Assembly (NCBI RefSeq): GCF_006439355.1
Contig: NZ_VFTG01000004.1
Coordinates: 62,001-126,000 of the forward strand
DNA from: Mesorhizobium sp. B4-1-3
GTDB lineage: Bacteria; Pseudomonadota; Alphaproteobacteria; Rhizobiales; Rhizobiaceae
Reading direction: 5' to 3'
Length of the DNA stretch: 64,000 bases
Shown in pieces: positions 8,931 to 17,011 of the stretch. The notes beneath the pieces are model-generated. The model saw nothing but the letters and a program-made list of their open reading frames with translations, was not told where the DNA came from and made no database searches. The position numbers and the translations under genes were made by a program. How positions within the stretch are numbered: the first letter of the stretch is position 1; each line of letters starts with the position of its first letter.

Positions 8931-9621
8931 ATGGTTTTCTGGATAGCGAGCGCGGTTGGATCGGTGGTCGCCTCTCCTCGGTTCGACGCCTTCCGGCTAT
9001 CTGGCCGGCAGACTGCTCAAGGGCATCGACATCCGCGAGCACGGCTCCAAGTCGACCGGCGCGACCAATGTGCTCAGAACCCTGGGAAAATGGCCCGCGT
9101 TGGCGGTGCTGCTGGTCAATATATTGAAAAAATTGAAAGGCGTAGCGGCGATCGTCTTTGTTCGCTGGTTCTACCCCTGGTGCTTCACGATATCGTCCGC
9201 GCCGCCGCCGACGGCACTTGAACCGCAAATCTGGGTGTCTTGGGCCGTATGCCTGGCCGGACTTGCCGTACTGCTCGGGCATGGCCGGTCGGTCTGGTTG
9301 AATTTCACGGACGGAAAATCCGCGGCGGCAGGATTGGGCGTGCTGCTGGCAATGTCGTGGCCCGCGGGATTGGGTGCCGTGACGGCATTTGCCGTCACGC
9401 TGGCTCTTTTCCGGGTCGTTTCCCTCAGCTCGATGCTGGCGGCGCTGACGGCGGTCGCCCTTGTCTGCGGCTTGGAGCAACCGTTGCCCTATCGCTTGCT
9501 GGTGATCGCAGGCAGCCTCTACGTGATCCTGCGCCATCTCGCCAACATCCAGCGGCTGCTGGCCGGAACCGAGCCCCGCCTAGGTCATAGAAGCCCGGGA
9601 CAGGGCGCGGCACGTCCCTAG
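8931..9621 (+). pseudogene. plsY: plsY-like glycerol-3-phosphate acyltransferase, frameshifted near the start
   Basis: The product of the main frame (TTG at 8956 to TAG at 9621) matches PlsY, the membrane acyl-phosphate:glycerol-3-phosphate acyltransferase: GSTPSGYLAGR, GSKSTGATNVLRTLGK, GHGRSVWLNF and a final ILRHLANIQRLLAGTEP. The natural N-terminus (MVFWIASAVGSVVA from the ATG at 8931) is in another frame. The shift lies at about 8973, where two bases seem missing between GCC and CTCCTCGG. The usual GGK phosphate loop reads TDGKSAAA. The motif wording is, from memory, nearer to cyanobacterial PlsY than to the usual rhizobial form, so transfer followed by decay is possible. The other possibility is translation from the TTG, or a sequencing error. 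The stop codon overlaps a palindromic repeat. Confidence 0.6.
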
Positions 9622-9720
9622 AGCATGATCCCGAAAAGTGGGAACCGGCTTTCGAGAAAGATCATGCTCCAACAAAGAGTAAGATCGTGAGGGCGATTCA
9701 ACGAAACGCCATCACGATCT
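9620..9720. repeat. Palindromic repeat, GAGCATGATC family, plus adjoining inverted repeat
   Basis: GAGCATGATC at 9621 pairs with GATCATGCTC ending at 9669, around a CCGAAAAGTGG/CCGGCTTTCG core. A second inverted repeat follows (AGATCGTGA at 9682 and TCACGATCT ending at 9720). A related copy lies at 34275-34325. Its first TAG forms the plsY stop. Confidence 0.8.
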
Positions 9721-9736
9721 AGTGCAAGGTCGCTTC

Positions 9737-10627
9737 CTACTGCCCGGTCACAAAGCCCACCGCGCGTGCAACGACATCTTTGTCGGCGAGGATTCGCCGA
9801 TGGCCAAGCCCGTCGGCCCAGTGCAGATGGACATGTTTACCGGCACCCGCGTAACGCTTCGCATGGTCGGCATGGACCTCACGATCGTCCGGCGCGTGGA
9901 TGATCAGCGTCGGCACGGATGCAGCGGCCAGTTGGCGGTCGCCAGTGAACTCGCTGAGCGGCCGCCCGGAAAGACGTTTCACCCTGTCCGCCATGGCGAC
10001 GCGGGAGCGCGGCCCGACATTCATAATGTCGCTGAAATCGTCGAAGATCGCAGGCAGCGAGCTCGGCGCGGCAATCAGCACGAGCTTCTGCGCCTTGAGC
10101 GGCGGCATGCCTTTGACAGATGCCGCCACGGCATTGGCGGCAATCGCGCCGCCGAAGGAGTGACCGACGACGGCGGCAAAGGGACCAAACCATTCGCCCG
10201 CGACCCGCGCCGCGTCCACGGCATTCACCATGTTGAGATGACGGCCGAGCGAATGGCCATGCCCGGGCAAATCGAGCGAGACGACCTTGTAGCCGGCGCC
10301 GCGAAACCCTTCGATCAGGGCGCGCATGTATTCGGTGCGCGAGCGCCAGCCATGGATGACGAGCACGGTGCCGCGCGACTCTCTGCCCGGCTCCGCGCGG
10401 AATTCGTGCACGGCGACGCAGTCGGTCCTGGTCTTCAGCCGGTGATGGCGCGCTTCGGCCATGAAGGCTGAAGCGCGGTCGACAGCCCGGCGCTCGCCGT
10501 CGCTCAAGGCCTTGACGCTGGGTGTCCGGCAAAACAATTCGAACGCGGCGCGGCCGCTGAGACGCGGCGCAACATGCTCGCCCGCGCCGAAAACGCCCCG
10601 GATGACCTTCATTCCAAATGATGCCAT
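9737..10627 (-). CDS. Alpha/beta hydrolase
   Basis: 296 residues. Alpha/beta hydrolase fold: oxyanion segment LVIHGWRSR, nucleophile elbow VGHSFGGA (Ser), acid in IIHAPDDREV, and catalytic His in GLGHRRIL. No signal peptide is seen, so it should be cytosolic. The substrate is unknown. It is divergent from a MarR gene over a 47-bp gap filled with two MarR-type palindromes, so it is probably derepressed by that regulator's ligand. An internal ATG at 10612 is an alternative start. Confidence 0.9.
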   Translation of the reverse strand: MASFGMKVIRGVFGAGEHVAPRLSGRAAFELFCRTPSVKALSDGERRAVDRASAFMAEARHHRLKTRTDCVAVHEFRAEPGRESRGTVLVIHGWRSRTEYMRALIEGFRGAGYKVVSLDLPGHGHSLGRHLNMVNAVDAARVAGEWFGPFAAVVGHSFGGAIAANAVAASVKGMPPLKAQKLVLIAAPSSLPAIFDDFSDIMNVGPRSRVAMADRVKRLSGRPLSEFTGDRQLAAASVPTLIIHAPDDREVHADHAKRYAGAGKHVHLHWADGLGHRRILADKDVVARAVGFVTGQ

Positions 10628-10646
10628 ATTGGCAGTTCATCCATTA

Positions 10647-10680
10647 GTTCAAGCATGAACATAATAGTTCAAACATGAAC
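10647..10680. promoter_or_regulatory. Tandem MarR operator
   Basis: Two near-identical palindromes, GTTCAAGCATGAAC (10647-10660) and GTTCAAACATGAAC (10667-10680), are spaced 20 bp centre to centre, about two helical turns. The second contains the marR ATG at 10675, which suggests tight autorepression and shared control of the divergent hydrolase. A further GTTCAT half-site lies near 10635. Confidence 0.75.
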
Positions 10681-11127
10681 ATTAAGCAAGAGCTGCCCTG
10701 GGACAATCCTCGCTTTCGCAACTGGGTTGCGGTGGCGCGCGCCTGCCACGTGCTGGAGCGCACGCTTGCCGTGAAGCTCGCCCCGTTCGACCTCAAGCCC
10801 GCGCAGCTCGACGTGCTGATGAACCTCTACCGGCACCCCGGCATGTCGCAGCACGACCTTGCCCGAAAACTCCTGGTCGGGCGCTCCAACGTCACCATGC
10901 TGTTGCCGCAGCTCGAGACGCGCGGACTGGTGCGGCGCGAGGGCGACGAGAAGGACAAGCGGGTGCTGCGGCTGAACCTCACTGAGGCGGGCGAGGCCCT
11001 GCTGATGAAGGCGCTGAAGGTTCACATGGCACTGATCGAGAAGGCGATGAGCCAGTCGACGCCGGAACAGTGCGACATGATCGGCGAACAGATGCGCAAG
11101 ATCGCCGACGTGCTGAAGGAAGCCTGA
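10675..11127 (+). CDS. MarR family transcriptional regulator
   Basis: 150 residues. Winged helix-turn-helix of the MarR family: recognition region SQHDLARKLLVGRSNVTMLL, wing LVRREGDEKDKRVLRLNLTEAG, and flanking dimerisation helices. The start codon lies inside an operator palindrome. It probably represses itself and the divergent alpha/beta hydrolase. Confidence 0.93.
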   Translation: MNIKQELPWDNPRFRNWVAVARACHVLERTLAVKLAPFDLKPAQLDVLMNLYRHPGMSQHDLARKLLVGRSNVTMLLPQLETRGLVRREGDEKDKRVLRLNLTEAGEALLMKALKVHMALIEKAMSQSTPEQCDMIGEQMRKIADVLKEA

Positions 11128-11169
11128 GCGTAGGTTTGCCAAGACTTGGCTCAGGTGCGCTGAGATTTC

Positions 11170-11278
11170 GGTCAGGCCGAGTCGAAAATGGTGGGCTCCG
11201 AGAACCGGAGCGGAGCGTACTCAAGGTACGTGAGCACCGGAAGCGCAGGAACCCGCCATTTGCAGGCCGGCCTCACCG
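11170..11278. repeat. Long imperfect inverted repeat between convergent genes
   Basis: The centre is CGTACTCAAGGTACG (11216-11230). Outer arms AATGGTGGGCTCC / GGAACCCGCCATT and GGTCAGGCC / GGCCGGCCTCACC also pair. It fills the gap between the marR and PPOX-family 3' ends. This looks like a dispersed rhizobial element rather than a simple terminator, as it has no T tract. Confidence 0.6.
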
Positions 11279-11295
11279 AACTATCGGCGCACCTG

Positions 11296-11907
11296 TCACC
11301 ACATCGTCTTCTTTGCTCTTTCCGGCCATTCCTGGTCGTACTTCTGGCCGTCGATGTTCTTGCGGCTGGTGACCTCGAGGATCTGGCCGGGCGTCGGCAG
11401 CGACTTCAGGTCGACATGCCTGGCCGGGTTCCAGAGGTCCGAGCGCACGATGGCGCGGGCGCACTGGAAGTAGACCGTGTCGACATCGACGACGGTGACC
11501 GAGCGGGCCGGCTTGCCGTCGACCATGAAGGACGCGCAAAGTCCGACATCGGTCGTGATATGAGCACGGCCGTTGACGCGCAGCGTGGTGCCCGAGCCCG
11601 GCACCAGGAAGAGCAGCCCGACGCGCGGATCTCGAATGATGTTCTTCAGCGAATCGGCGCGGTTGTTGCCGCGCCTGTCCGGCATCATCAGCGTCTTGTC
11701 GTCGACGATGCGCACGAAGCCGGCAAGATCGCCGCGCGGCGAGCAGTCGAGCCCCTCGGGTCCGCTGGTCGCCAGCGCCACGAAGGGCGAGGCCTCGATG
11801 AAGGCGGCATATTCGAGAATCACATGGTCGAGTTCCTTGACGACCGAAGCCTCGCCCGGCAGCCCGTAAAGCGCCTCGAGCTGTTCGATGGATGTGATGC
11901 GCGACAT
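11296..11907 (-). CDS. Pyridoxamine 5'-phosphate oxidase family protein
   Basis: 203 residues with AGGAGG before the start. Split-barrel flavin-binding fold: ASPFVALATSGPEGLDCSPRGD, then LMMPDRRGNNRADSLKNII and VGLLFLVPGSGTTLRVNGRA. It resembles the MSMEG_1061-type PPOX subfamily rather than PdxH, so it is probably an FMN- or F420-like cofactor reductase or oxidase of unknown substrate. It is convergent with marR. Confidence 0.85.
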   Translation of the reverse strand: MSRITSIEQLEALYGLPGEASVVKELDHVILEYAAFIEASPFVALATSGPEGLDCSPRGDLAGFVRIVDDKTLMMPDRRGNNRADSLKNIIRDPRVGLLFLVPGSGTTLRVNGRAHITTDVGLCASFMVDGKPARSVTVVDVDTVYFQCARAIVRSDLWNPARHVDLKSLPTPGQILEVTSRKNIDGQKYDQEWPERAKKTMW

Positions 11908-12009
11908 CTTCTTCGCCTCCTGACCTTTTGCCGGCGCTACCCCATGTCCATGACGCCTTGACGACAGTCGGCTGCCGATATCGGGCTGCCAGGCGCCGGG
12001 CTAGTTCGT

Positions 12010-12104
12010 TTCACCGTTTCACGGAAACGTTGAAACGCCCTATCTCTTTGTTTTTACGCAATTCCGGGCGGAAAACCGATCACACTTTTCCTGGAATTGC
12101 TCTA
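12010..12104. repeat. Palindromic repeat, AGCAATTCC family, opposite orientation
   Basis: Read on the minus strand it begins TAGAGCAATTCCAGG and continues to CCGGAATTGC near 12058, then to a tail with AAAGAGATAGGGCG and a CGTTTCA/TGAAACG inverted repeat. It is the same family as 4793-4839. Its TAG is the stop codon of the DUF971 gene. Confidence 0.8.
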
Positions 12105-12455
12105 ACGGTCCCGGCTCAGCCCCTTCTCTGCCAACTCGGCAAGATAGGCGTTCCAACGCTCGTCCTTTTCGTGGCCGAGCGTATGCAGATAGTTCCAGGT
12201 GAAGATGCCGGTGTCGTGGAAATCGTCGAAGGTGATGCGCACCGCATAATTGCCGACCGGCTCGATCTTGAGGATCGCGACATTGCGTTTGCCGGGGACC
12301 GTCACCCGCTGCTCCGGCGAATGGCCCTGCACTTCCGCCGACGGCGAAACCACGCGCAGGAACTCCGCCGGCAATTCGAAGGAATGATGGCCGGGAAAGG
12401 TCACGGTCAAGAGCTTGCGGTCCTTCGAGACCCTGAGTTCTTTTGGCGCGGTCAT
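12102..12455 (-). CDS. DUF971 family protein (gamma-butyrobetaine hydroxylase-like N-terminal domain)
   Basis: 117 residues. Single domain as in DUF971: LRVSKDRKLLTVTFPGHHSFELPAEFLRV, then GNYAVRITFDDFHDTGIFTWNYLHTLG. The domain is small and may bind metal; stand-alone members have been linked to Fe-S or Mrp-type proteins, but the role is unproven. The stop codon is part of a palindromic repeat. Confidence 0.85.
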   Translation of the reverse strand: MTAPKELRVSKDRKLLTVTFPGHHSFELPAEFLRVVSPSAEVQGHSPEQRVTVPGKRNVAILKIEPVGNYAVRITFDDFHDTGIFTWNYLHTLGHEKDERWNAYLAELAEKGLSRDR

Positions 12456-12467
12456 GACTGGTCCTGT

Positions 12468-12520
12468 CTAGAGACGGATGATTTCAGGTCGAATCGACCT
12501 GAAATCTGAATCCGTCTCTA
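12468..12520. repeat. Palindromic repeat, AGAGACGGAT family
   Basis: Nearly perfect inverted repeat: AGAGACGGATGATTTCAGG on one side and CCTGAAAT...ATCCGTCTCT on the other, centred on TCGAATCGA. It lies just upstream of the DUF971 start, in the gap before moaA. Confidence 0.8.
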
Positions 12521-12532
12521 AGTCAAAGAGAT

Positions 12533-12584
12533 AGAGCATGATGTCGTCCGAAAAACCGCTTCACACTTTTCGGCATCATGCTCT
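12533..12584. repeat. Palindromic repeat, AGAGCATGATG family
   Basis: AGAGCATGATG at 12533 pairs with CATCATGCTCT ending at 12584, around a CCGAAAAACCG / CACTTTTCGG core. It is adjacent to the previous element, so two different palindromes are stacked in one gap. Confidence 0.8.
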
Positions 12585-12707
12585 GGTTGCACCCTCCCCT
12601 ACGCCGCTTCGCGCGATCCGGAAAGCCACTTGAGGCCGGCCGACACGCGATGTCGGTCGGGGAATGTTACCAAAGATCAAGACCTTTTATCTTGAATGCG
12701 TCGCCGG

Positions 12708-12735
12708 ATCGTATCACATAGCCGTATATAACGAC
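12708..12735 (+). promoter_or_regulatory. Possible ModE-like molybdate-responsive operator upstream of moaA
   Basis: The right half TATATAACGAC matches the E. coli ModE half-site (TATATAACGAT) at 10 of 11 positions. The left half starts ATCG at exactly the expected 28-bp span but is otherwise weak (ATCGTATCACA). It ends 29 bp before the moaA ATG. It could equally be an AT-rich promoter -10 region. A small hairpin (TCAAGA 12677-12682 with TCTTGA 12690-12695) lies upstream. Confidence 0.35.
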
Positions 12736-12764
12736 GCCGCTCAGGCCACGGGAAACGCTTGCAC

Positions 12765-13754
12765 ATGATCGATCCCTTCGGTCGCACGATCAGCTATCTG
12801 CGCATATCGGTCACCGACCGCTGCGATTTTCGCTGCACCTATTGCATGGCCGAGGACATGACCTTCCTGCCGAAGAAGGATCTGCTGTCATTGGAAGAGC
12901 TTGACCGGCTCTGCACCGTTTTCATTGAGAAGGGCGTGAAGAAGCTGCGGCTGACCGGCGGGGAGCCGCTGGTGCGCAAGAACATCATGCATTTGGTGCG
13001 TCAGCTTTCGCGGCATCTGGACAGCGGCGCGCTTGACGAATTGACGCTGACCACCAACGGCTCGCAGCTTTCGCGCTTTGCCGCCGAACTCGCCGATTGC
13101 GGCGTCAAGCGCATCAACGTCTCGCTCGACACGCTGGATGCCGAAAAATTCCACCAGATCACGCGCTGGGGCAATCTCGGCAAGGTCATGGAAGGCATCG
13201 ACGCCGCGCAGAAGGCAGGGCTGAAGATCAAGCTCAATGCGGTCGCGCTGCGCGACTTCAACGACGCCGAAATCCCCGGGCTTATGCGCTGGGCGCATGG
13301 GCGCGGCATGGACCTCACCCTCATCGAGACCATGCCGATGGGCGAGATTGAGGCCGACCGCACCGACCAGTATCTGCCGCTGTCCCTGCTGCGCGCCCAG
13401 CTGGAGCGCCAGTTCACGCTGCGCGATATTCCATACAAGACCGGCGGCCCTGCCCGCTATGTCCAGGTCGCCGAGACCGGCGGCCGGCTCGGCTTCATCA
13501 CGCCGATGACGCATAATTTCTGCGAAAGCTGCAACCGCGTGCGGCTGACCTGCACGGGCACGCTCTATATGTGCCTCGGCCAGGAGGACGCCGCCGATCT
13601 GAGGGCGCCGCTGCGCGCCTCCGAGGGTAACGAGCTGCTCGAAGCGGCCATTGACGAGGCCATCGGCCGCAAGCCCAAGGGCCATGATTTCATCATCGAC
13701 CGCCGCACCAGCCGTCCTTCGGTATCGCGGCATATGAGCGTCACCGGCGGCTGA
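12765..13754 (+). CDS. moaA: GTP 3',8-cyclase MoaA
   Basis: 329 residues from the ATG at 12765; an in-frame TTG at 12759 is possible. Radical SAM enzyme: CDFRCTYC gives the SAM cluster (Cys20, 24, 27), followed by [11 protein letters not shown]. The C-terminal cluster ligands are in [11 protein letters not shown], and the essential terminal GG is present (SVTGG). With MoaC it converts GTP to cyclic pyranopterin phosphate, the first step of molybdenum cofactor synthesis. mobA and mobB lie 2 kb downstream; moaC and moeA are near 41 kb. Confidence 0.97.
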   Translation: MIDPFGRTISYLRISVTDRCDFRCTYCMAEDMTFLPKKDLLSLEELDRLCTVFIEKGVKKLRLTGGEPLVRKNIMHLVRQLSRHLDSGALDELTLTTNGSQLSRFAAELADCGVKRINVSLDTLDAEKFHQITRWGNLGKVMEGIDAAQKAGLKIKLNAVALRDFNDAEIPGLMRWAHGRGMDLTLIETMPMGEIEADRTDQYLPLSLLRAQLERQFTLRDIPYKTGGPARYVQVAETGGRLGFITPMTHNFCESCNRVRLTCTGTLYMCLGQEDAADLRAPLRASEGNELLEAAIDEAIGRKPKGHDFIIDRRTSRPSVSRHMSVTGG

Positions 13755-13807
13755 TTTTTTCTGCGATTTGGTGCAGGATCGCCTTTGGTCATCGACCAGG
13801 GGGCATC

Positions 13808-14302
13808 ATGCAGCATCTTCGTCGCATCGGCTTGTTTTCCGCGTTTCTGTTCTTGACGGCAACGACGCCGGCCAAGCCGTTCGCCTATGTCAACGCGCGC
13901 TTCGGCACCGTGTGCACGTTCCCGGAGCAGATTTTCAGCAAGCGCATGCCTGAGCCGGAAAACGGCGACGGCCTGGAATGGCAAAGCGCCGACGGCGCCA
14001 GCGTGACCTGCTACGGCGGCTACAATGCACAGGGCGACACACCCAAGAGCCTCGTCGAGAACGAAAAAGCCAGCCCGGAGCCAGGTGAAAAAGTCACCTA
14101 CGGCAAGACCGGCAAGAACTGGGCGGTTCTGTCGGGTACGAAGGATGATAAGATCTTCTATCGGCGGTCCGTGTTCGGCAAGGGGGACGTCATCCATACC
14201 GTCTTCATCGAGTATCCTGCAGCGCTCAAGGCGAAATACGACCCGCTGGTCGGCGCCATCGCCGCGAGCCTGCACGAGGTGTCCGGGCCACACTCGAAAT
14301 AA
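13808..14302 (+). CDS. Exported hypothetical protein
   Basis: 164 residues with AGGGGG just upstream of the ATG. Residues 1-26 form a signal peptide. The mature protein has two cysteines (TVCTFP and VTCYGG) that could form a disulfide. I recognise no family. It lies 53 bp after moaA on the same strand, but nothing ties it to cofactor synthesis. Confidence 0.65.
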   Translation: MQHLRRIGLFSAFLFLTATTPAKPFAYVNARFGTVCTFPEQIFSKRMPEPENGDGLEWQSADGASVTCYGGYNAQGDTPKSLVENEKASPEPGEKVTYGKTGKNWAVLSGTKDDKIFYRRSVFGKGDVIHTVFIEYPAALKAKYDPLVGAIAASLHEVSGPHSK

Positions 14303-14389
14303 ACCATCTACACGGCCTTCCGGCCGATTTACCGCCGGCCTTTTCGGGCCTAGCCTTGGAGCGCGATTTCGCTCTAGGGGGGGGTGCAC

Positions 14390-14746
14390 ATGCGCACATT
14401 CATGCTTTCACTTGCAATGCTTGGGATTGCCTCCATGCCGGCCGCGGCTCAGTCGATCGGCGGCACCTACACGGTCGCCGGCACCAATTTCGACGGCTCG
14501 AAATATGGCGGCGAGGCAACGATCGCGCTGACCAGCGACACGACCTGTACGATCCACTGGGAAACCGGCGGCTCGACCTCGGACGGCATCTGCATGCGTA
14601 ACGACAATGCGTTTTCCGCCGGCTACGCGATGGGCAAGGAAGTCGGTCTCGTCGTCTACAAGATCGAGAAGGACGGCTCCCTGCATGGGCTATGGACCAT
14701 CGCAGGCCAGAACGGCAACGGCACCGAAGTGCTGACGCCGAAGTAA
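14390..14746 (+). CDS. Small exported hypothetical protein
   Basis: 118 residues. The ATG at 14390 is chosen over the GTG at 14384 because a run of eight G ends just before it. The signal peptide is residues 1-20 (cleavage after AAA). The mature part is rich in Gly and Thr with short beta patterns (IGGTYTVAGTNFDGSKYGGEA, HGLWTIAGQNG), resembling small periplasmic beta proteins. The family is not recognised. Confidence 0.65.
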   Translation: MRTFMLSLAMLGIASMPAAAQSIGGTYTVAGTNFDGSKYGGEATIALTSDTTCTIHWETGGSTSDGICMRNDNAFSAGYAMGKEVGLVVYKIEKDGSLHGLWTIAGQNGNGTEVLTPK

Positions 14747-14869
14747 GTCTTCGGGATTTCGGCAAATCGATCTCACGGGCCGCGCAGAAATTCGTGGCCC
14801 ATTCCTTTTGGCGTTGCTGTTTCCGCCGACCTGCTACAGGTTCGATCCAAATAGGATCCGGAAACGCCT

Positions 14870-15790
14870 TTGCCCCTCTCGCCCAATCTGCGCGGCGCGC
14901 TGTTCATGATCGTGGCCATGGTCGGCTTCACCTTGAACGACGCGATCACCAAATTCTCTTCCGAATCGATGAACATGGCGCAGGTCATGCTGGTGCGCGG
15001 CGCCTTTGCGACCGTCTTCGTCGTTCTGCTCGCCTGGCGGCGTGGCGCGCTTGCCAATCCGGCCGCGATGCTGCAGCCGATGGTGGCCATGCGTATCGCC
15101 GGCGAGGCAGGCGCCACCGTGTCGTTCCTGATCGCGCTTGCGCATCTGCCGATCGGCAATGTCTCCGCCGTCATGCAGGCGCTGCCGCTGGCGGTGACCA
15201 TGGGCGCGGCCCTGGTGTTCGGCGAAGGCGTCAGCTGGCGGCGCTGGACCGCGATTGCCGCCGGCTTCGTCGGCGTGCTGATCATCGTGCGGCCGGGGTT
15301 CGAAGGGTTTAGCGTCTATTCGCTGGTGGCACTGGCCAGCGTTGCCTGCTGCGCGGTGCGCGACCTCTCCACCAAGCGCATCCCGCAATCGATCCCGACG
15401 CTTCTGGTGTCGACGGCGACCGCCCTTGCCATGACGGCGCTGGGCGCGCTGCTCTTGTCGCCAATGGGCGGCTGGACGCCGATGAGTGGCCGGGCGACCG
15501 CGCTTCTGGCGCTCGCGGCGGTGCTGGTGCTCATCGGCTATCAGTTCATCATCATGGCGATGCGCTCGGGCGACATCTCCTTCATCGCGCCTTTCCGCTA
15601 CACCGCCCTGCTCTGGTCTATCCTGCTCGGCCTCGTCATTTTCGGCGACGTCCCCGATCTGCCCATGATCGCCGGCGCCGCCATCATCATCGGCTCGGGC
15701 ATCTATGCGCTCTACCGCGAGCGCGTCGTCGGCAGTCGGCAACCTGCTGCCGAAAGCGCTGGACCCGCCATGGCGCCGGACGCCATATAG
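14870..15790 (+). CDS. DMT superfamily (EamA) transporter
   Basis: 306 residues from a TTG start; no better ATG lies upstream. About ten hydrophobic helices in two EamA repeats, with LRGALFMIVAMVGFTLNDA at the start of the first and FRYTALLWSILLGLVIFGDVP in the second. It is an inner-membrane drug/metabolite exporter; substrate unknown. It is followed 4 bp later by mobA, so the two may be co-transcribed. Confidence 0.9.
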   Translation: MPLSPNLRGALFMIVAMVGFTLNDAITKFSSESMNMAQVMLVRGAFATVFVVLLAWRRGALANPAAMLQPMVAMRIAGEAGATVSFLIALAHLPIGNVSAVMQALPLAVTMGAALVFGEGVSWRRWTAIAAGFVGVLIIVRPGFEGFSVYSLVALASVACCAVRDLSTKRIPQSIPTLLVSTATALAMTALGALLLSPMGGWTPMSGRATALLALAAVLVLIGYQFIIMAMRSGDISFIAPFRYTALLWSILLGLVIFGDVPDLPMIAGAAIIIGSGIYALYRERVVGSRQPAAESAGPAMAPDAI

Positions 15791-15794
15791 GCCG

Positions 15795-16427
15795 ATGGAC
15801 CAAGACGTTGCGGGGATCATTCTGGCGGGAGGCCAGGCGCGCCGGATGAGCGGCGGCGACAAGCCGCTGCTTCCGTTAGGCAAAACCAGGCTGATCGATC
15901 ATGTCGCGGCGCGCTTGAAACCGCAGGTCGCGATCCTGGGGCTCAACGCGAACGGCGACCCGGCGCGATTTGCCGGCATGGGCCTGCCGGTGATCGAAGA
16001 CACGGTGCCGGGCCATGCCGGACCGCTGGCAGGCATCCTCGCCGGCCTCGAATGGGCGGCAAAGCAAACAGGCTGTCTTTGGCTGATGAGCGCCGCCGGC
16101 GACACGCCGTTCTTCCCCGACGACCTCGTCGAGCGCCTCGCAGCCGCAACCCGCGACCGGCCCGGCGCGATCGCCATCGCGAGCTCGGACGGCAGATGGC
16201 ATCCGACCTTCGCGCTCTGGCCGCTTGGCCTGCGCGACGCCTTGCGTCGTTTCCTGGTCGACGAGGCCAACCGGCAGGTTTCGGCCTTCATGGAACGCCA
16301 GGGCCACGTCGAGGTCGAGTTCCCCATGATCGCGGCCGGCAGCCAGAAGATCGACCCGTTCTTCAACGTCAACACACCGGACGACCTTGCAGCGGCGGAG
16401 CGTCTGTTGCAAATCCTCAGGCCATGA
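15795..16427 (+). CDS. mobA: Molybdenum cofactor guanylyltransferase MobA
   Basis: 210 residues. The nucleotidyltransferase signature LAGGQARRMSGGDKPLLPLG lies near residue 10, DTP in SAAGDTPFFPDDL, and INVNTPDDL-like FFNVNTPDDLAAAE at the end. It attaches GMP to Mo-molybdopterin to make the bis-MGD cofactor used by DMSO-reductase family enzymes. The stop overlaps the mobB start by ATGA, so the two are translationally coupled. Confidence 0.95.
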   Translation: MDQDVAGIILAGGQARRMSGGDKPLLPLGKTRLIDHVAARLKPQVAILGLNANGDPARFAGMGLPVIEDTVPGHAGPLAGILAGLEWAAKQTGCLWLMSAAGDTPFFPDDLVERLAAATRDRPGAIAIASSDGRWHPTFALWPLGLRDALRRFLVDEANRQVSAFMERQGHVEVEFPMIAAGSQKIDPFFNVNTPDDLAAAERLLQILRP

Positions 16428-16939
16428 GACGCGTATTCGGCATCACCGGCTGGAAGAACTCCGGCAAGACGACCCTGACGGAAAAGCTCGTCACCGAGCT
16501 GGTGGCGCGCGGCTGGACGGTTTCGACCGTGAAGCACGCCCACCATGACTTCGACATCGACAAGCCGGGCGCCGACAGCTTCCGCCATCGGCAGGCGGGC
16601 GCCACCGAGGTTGCCATCGTTTCCGGCCGGCGCTGGGCGCTGATGCACGAGTTGCGGAGCGAGGACGAACCGACGCTGGATGACATCCTGGCGCGGCTGT
16701 CGCCCTCGGACATCGTGCTGGTCGAGGGCTACAAGCGCGAAGCGCACAAGAAGATCGAGGCAAGGCGGCTCGGAGCCAGGGACCGGACGCCGCTTTCGGC
16801 CAACGACCCCAACATCGTCGCGGTCGCCGCTGACTTTACAGTCGAAGGCGAAGACCTGCCGGTTTTCGATCTCGACGATACCAAATCGATAGCCGACTTT
16901 GTCGAGCGCAGCACAGGTCTCGTTGTCCAAACCAAGTAA
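16424..16939 (+). CDS. mobB: Molybdopterin-guanine dinucleotide biosynthesis adaptor MobB
   Basis: 171 residues. P-loop ITGWKNSGKTTL at residues 7-18, then STVKHAHHDFDIDKPGADSFRHRQAGA, typical of MobB. It is a GTP-binding partner of MobA and not strictly essential in E. coli. The start codon overlaps the mobA stop by 4 bp. Confidence 0.95.
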   Translation: MRRVFGITGWKNSGKTTLTEKLVTELVARGWTVSTVKHAHHDFDIDKPGADSFRHRQAGATEVAIVSGRRWALMHELRSEDEPTLDDILARLSPSDIVLVEGYKREAHKKIEARRLGARDRTPLSANDPNIVAVAADFTVEGEDLPVFDLDDTKSIADFVERSTGLVVQTK

Positions 16940-17011
16940 CGCAGCGGCACATCCTGATCTTCGTTTGCCGTTGATTTGGAGTTGCTTTTTTCTTGGAAAG
17001 AGTGGGAGTAT

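Noticed and set aside
9620..9720. Palindromes considered as insertion-sequence ends
   Set aside because: No transposase gene or target duplication is present; the same palindromes occur alone elsewhere in the window.
12605..12660. Molybdenum cofactor riboswitch upstream of moaA
   Set aside because: Only a small CCGACA/TGTCGG hairpin is present; the multi-stem Moco motif is not recognisable.
15720..15745. VGSRQ also appears near the C-terminus of the DMT transporter
   Set aside because: The DNA there (GTCGGCAGTCGGCAA) is not the heptamer and is followed by 14 more residues; it is a coincidence.
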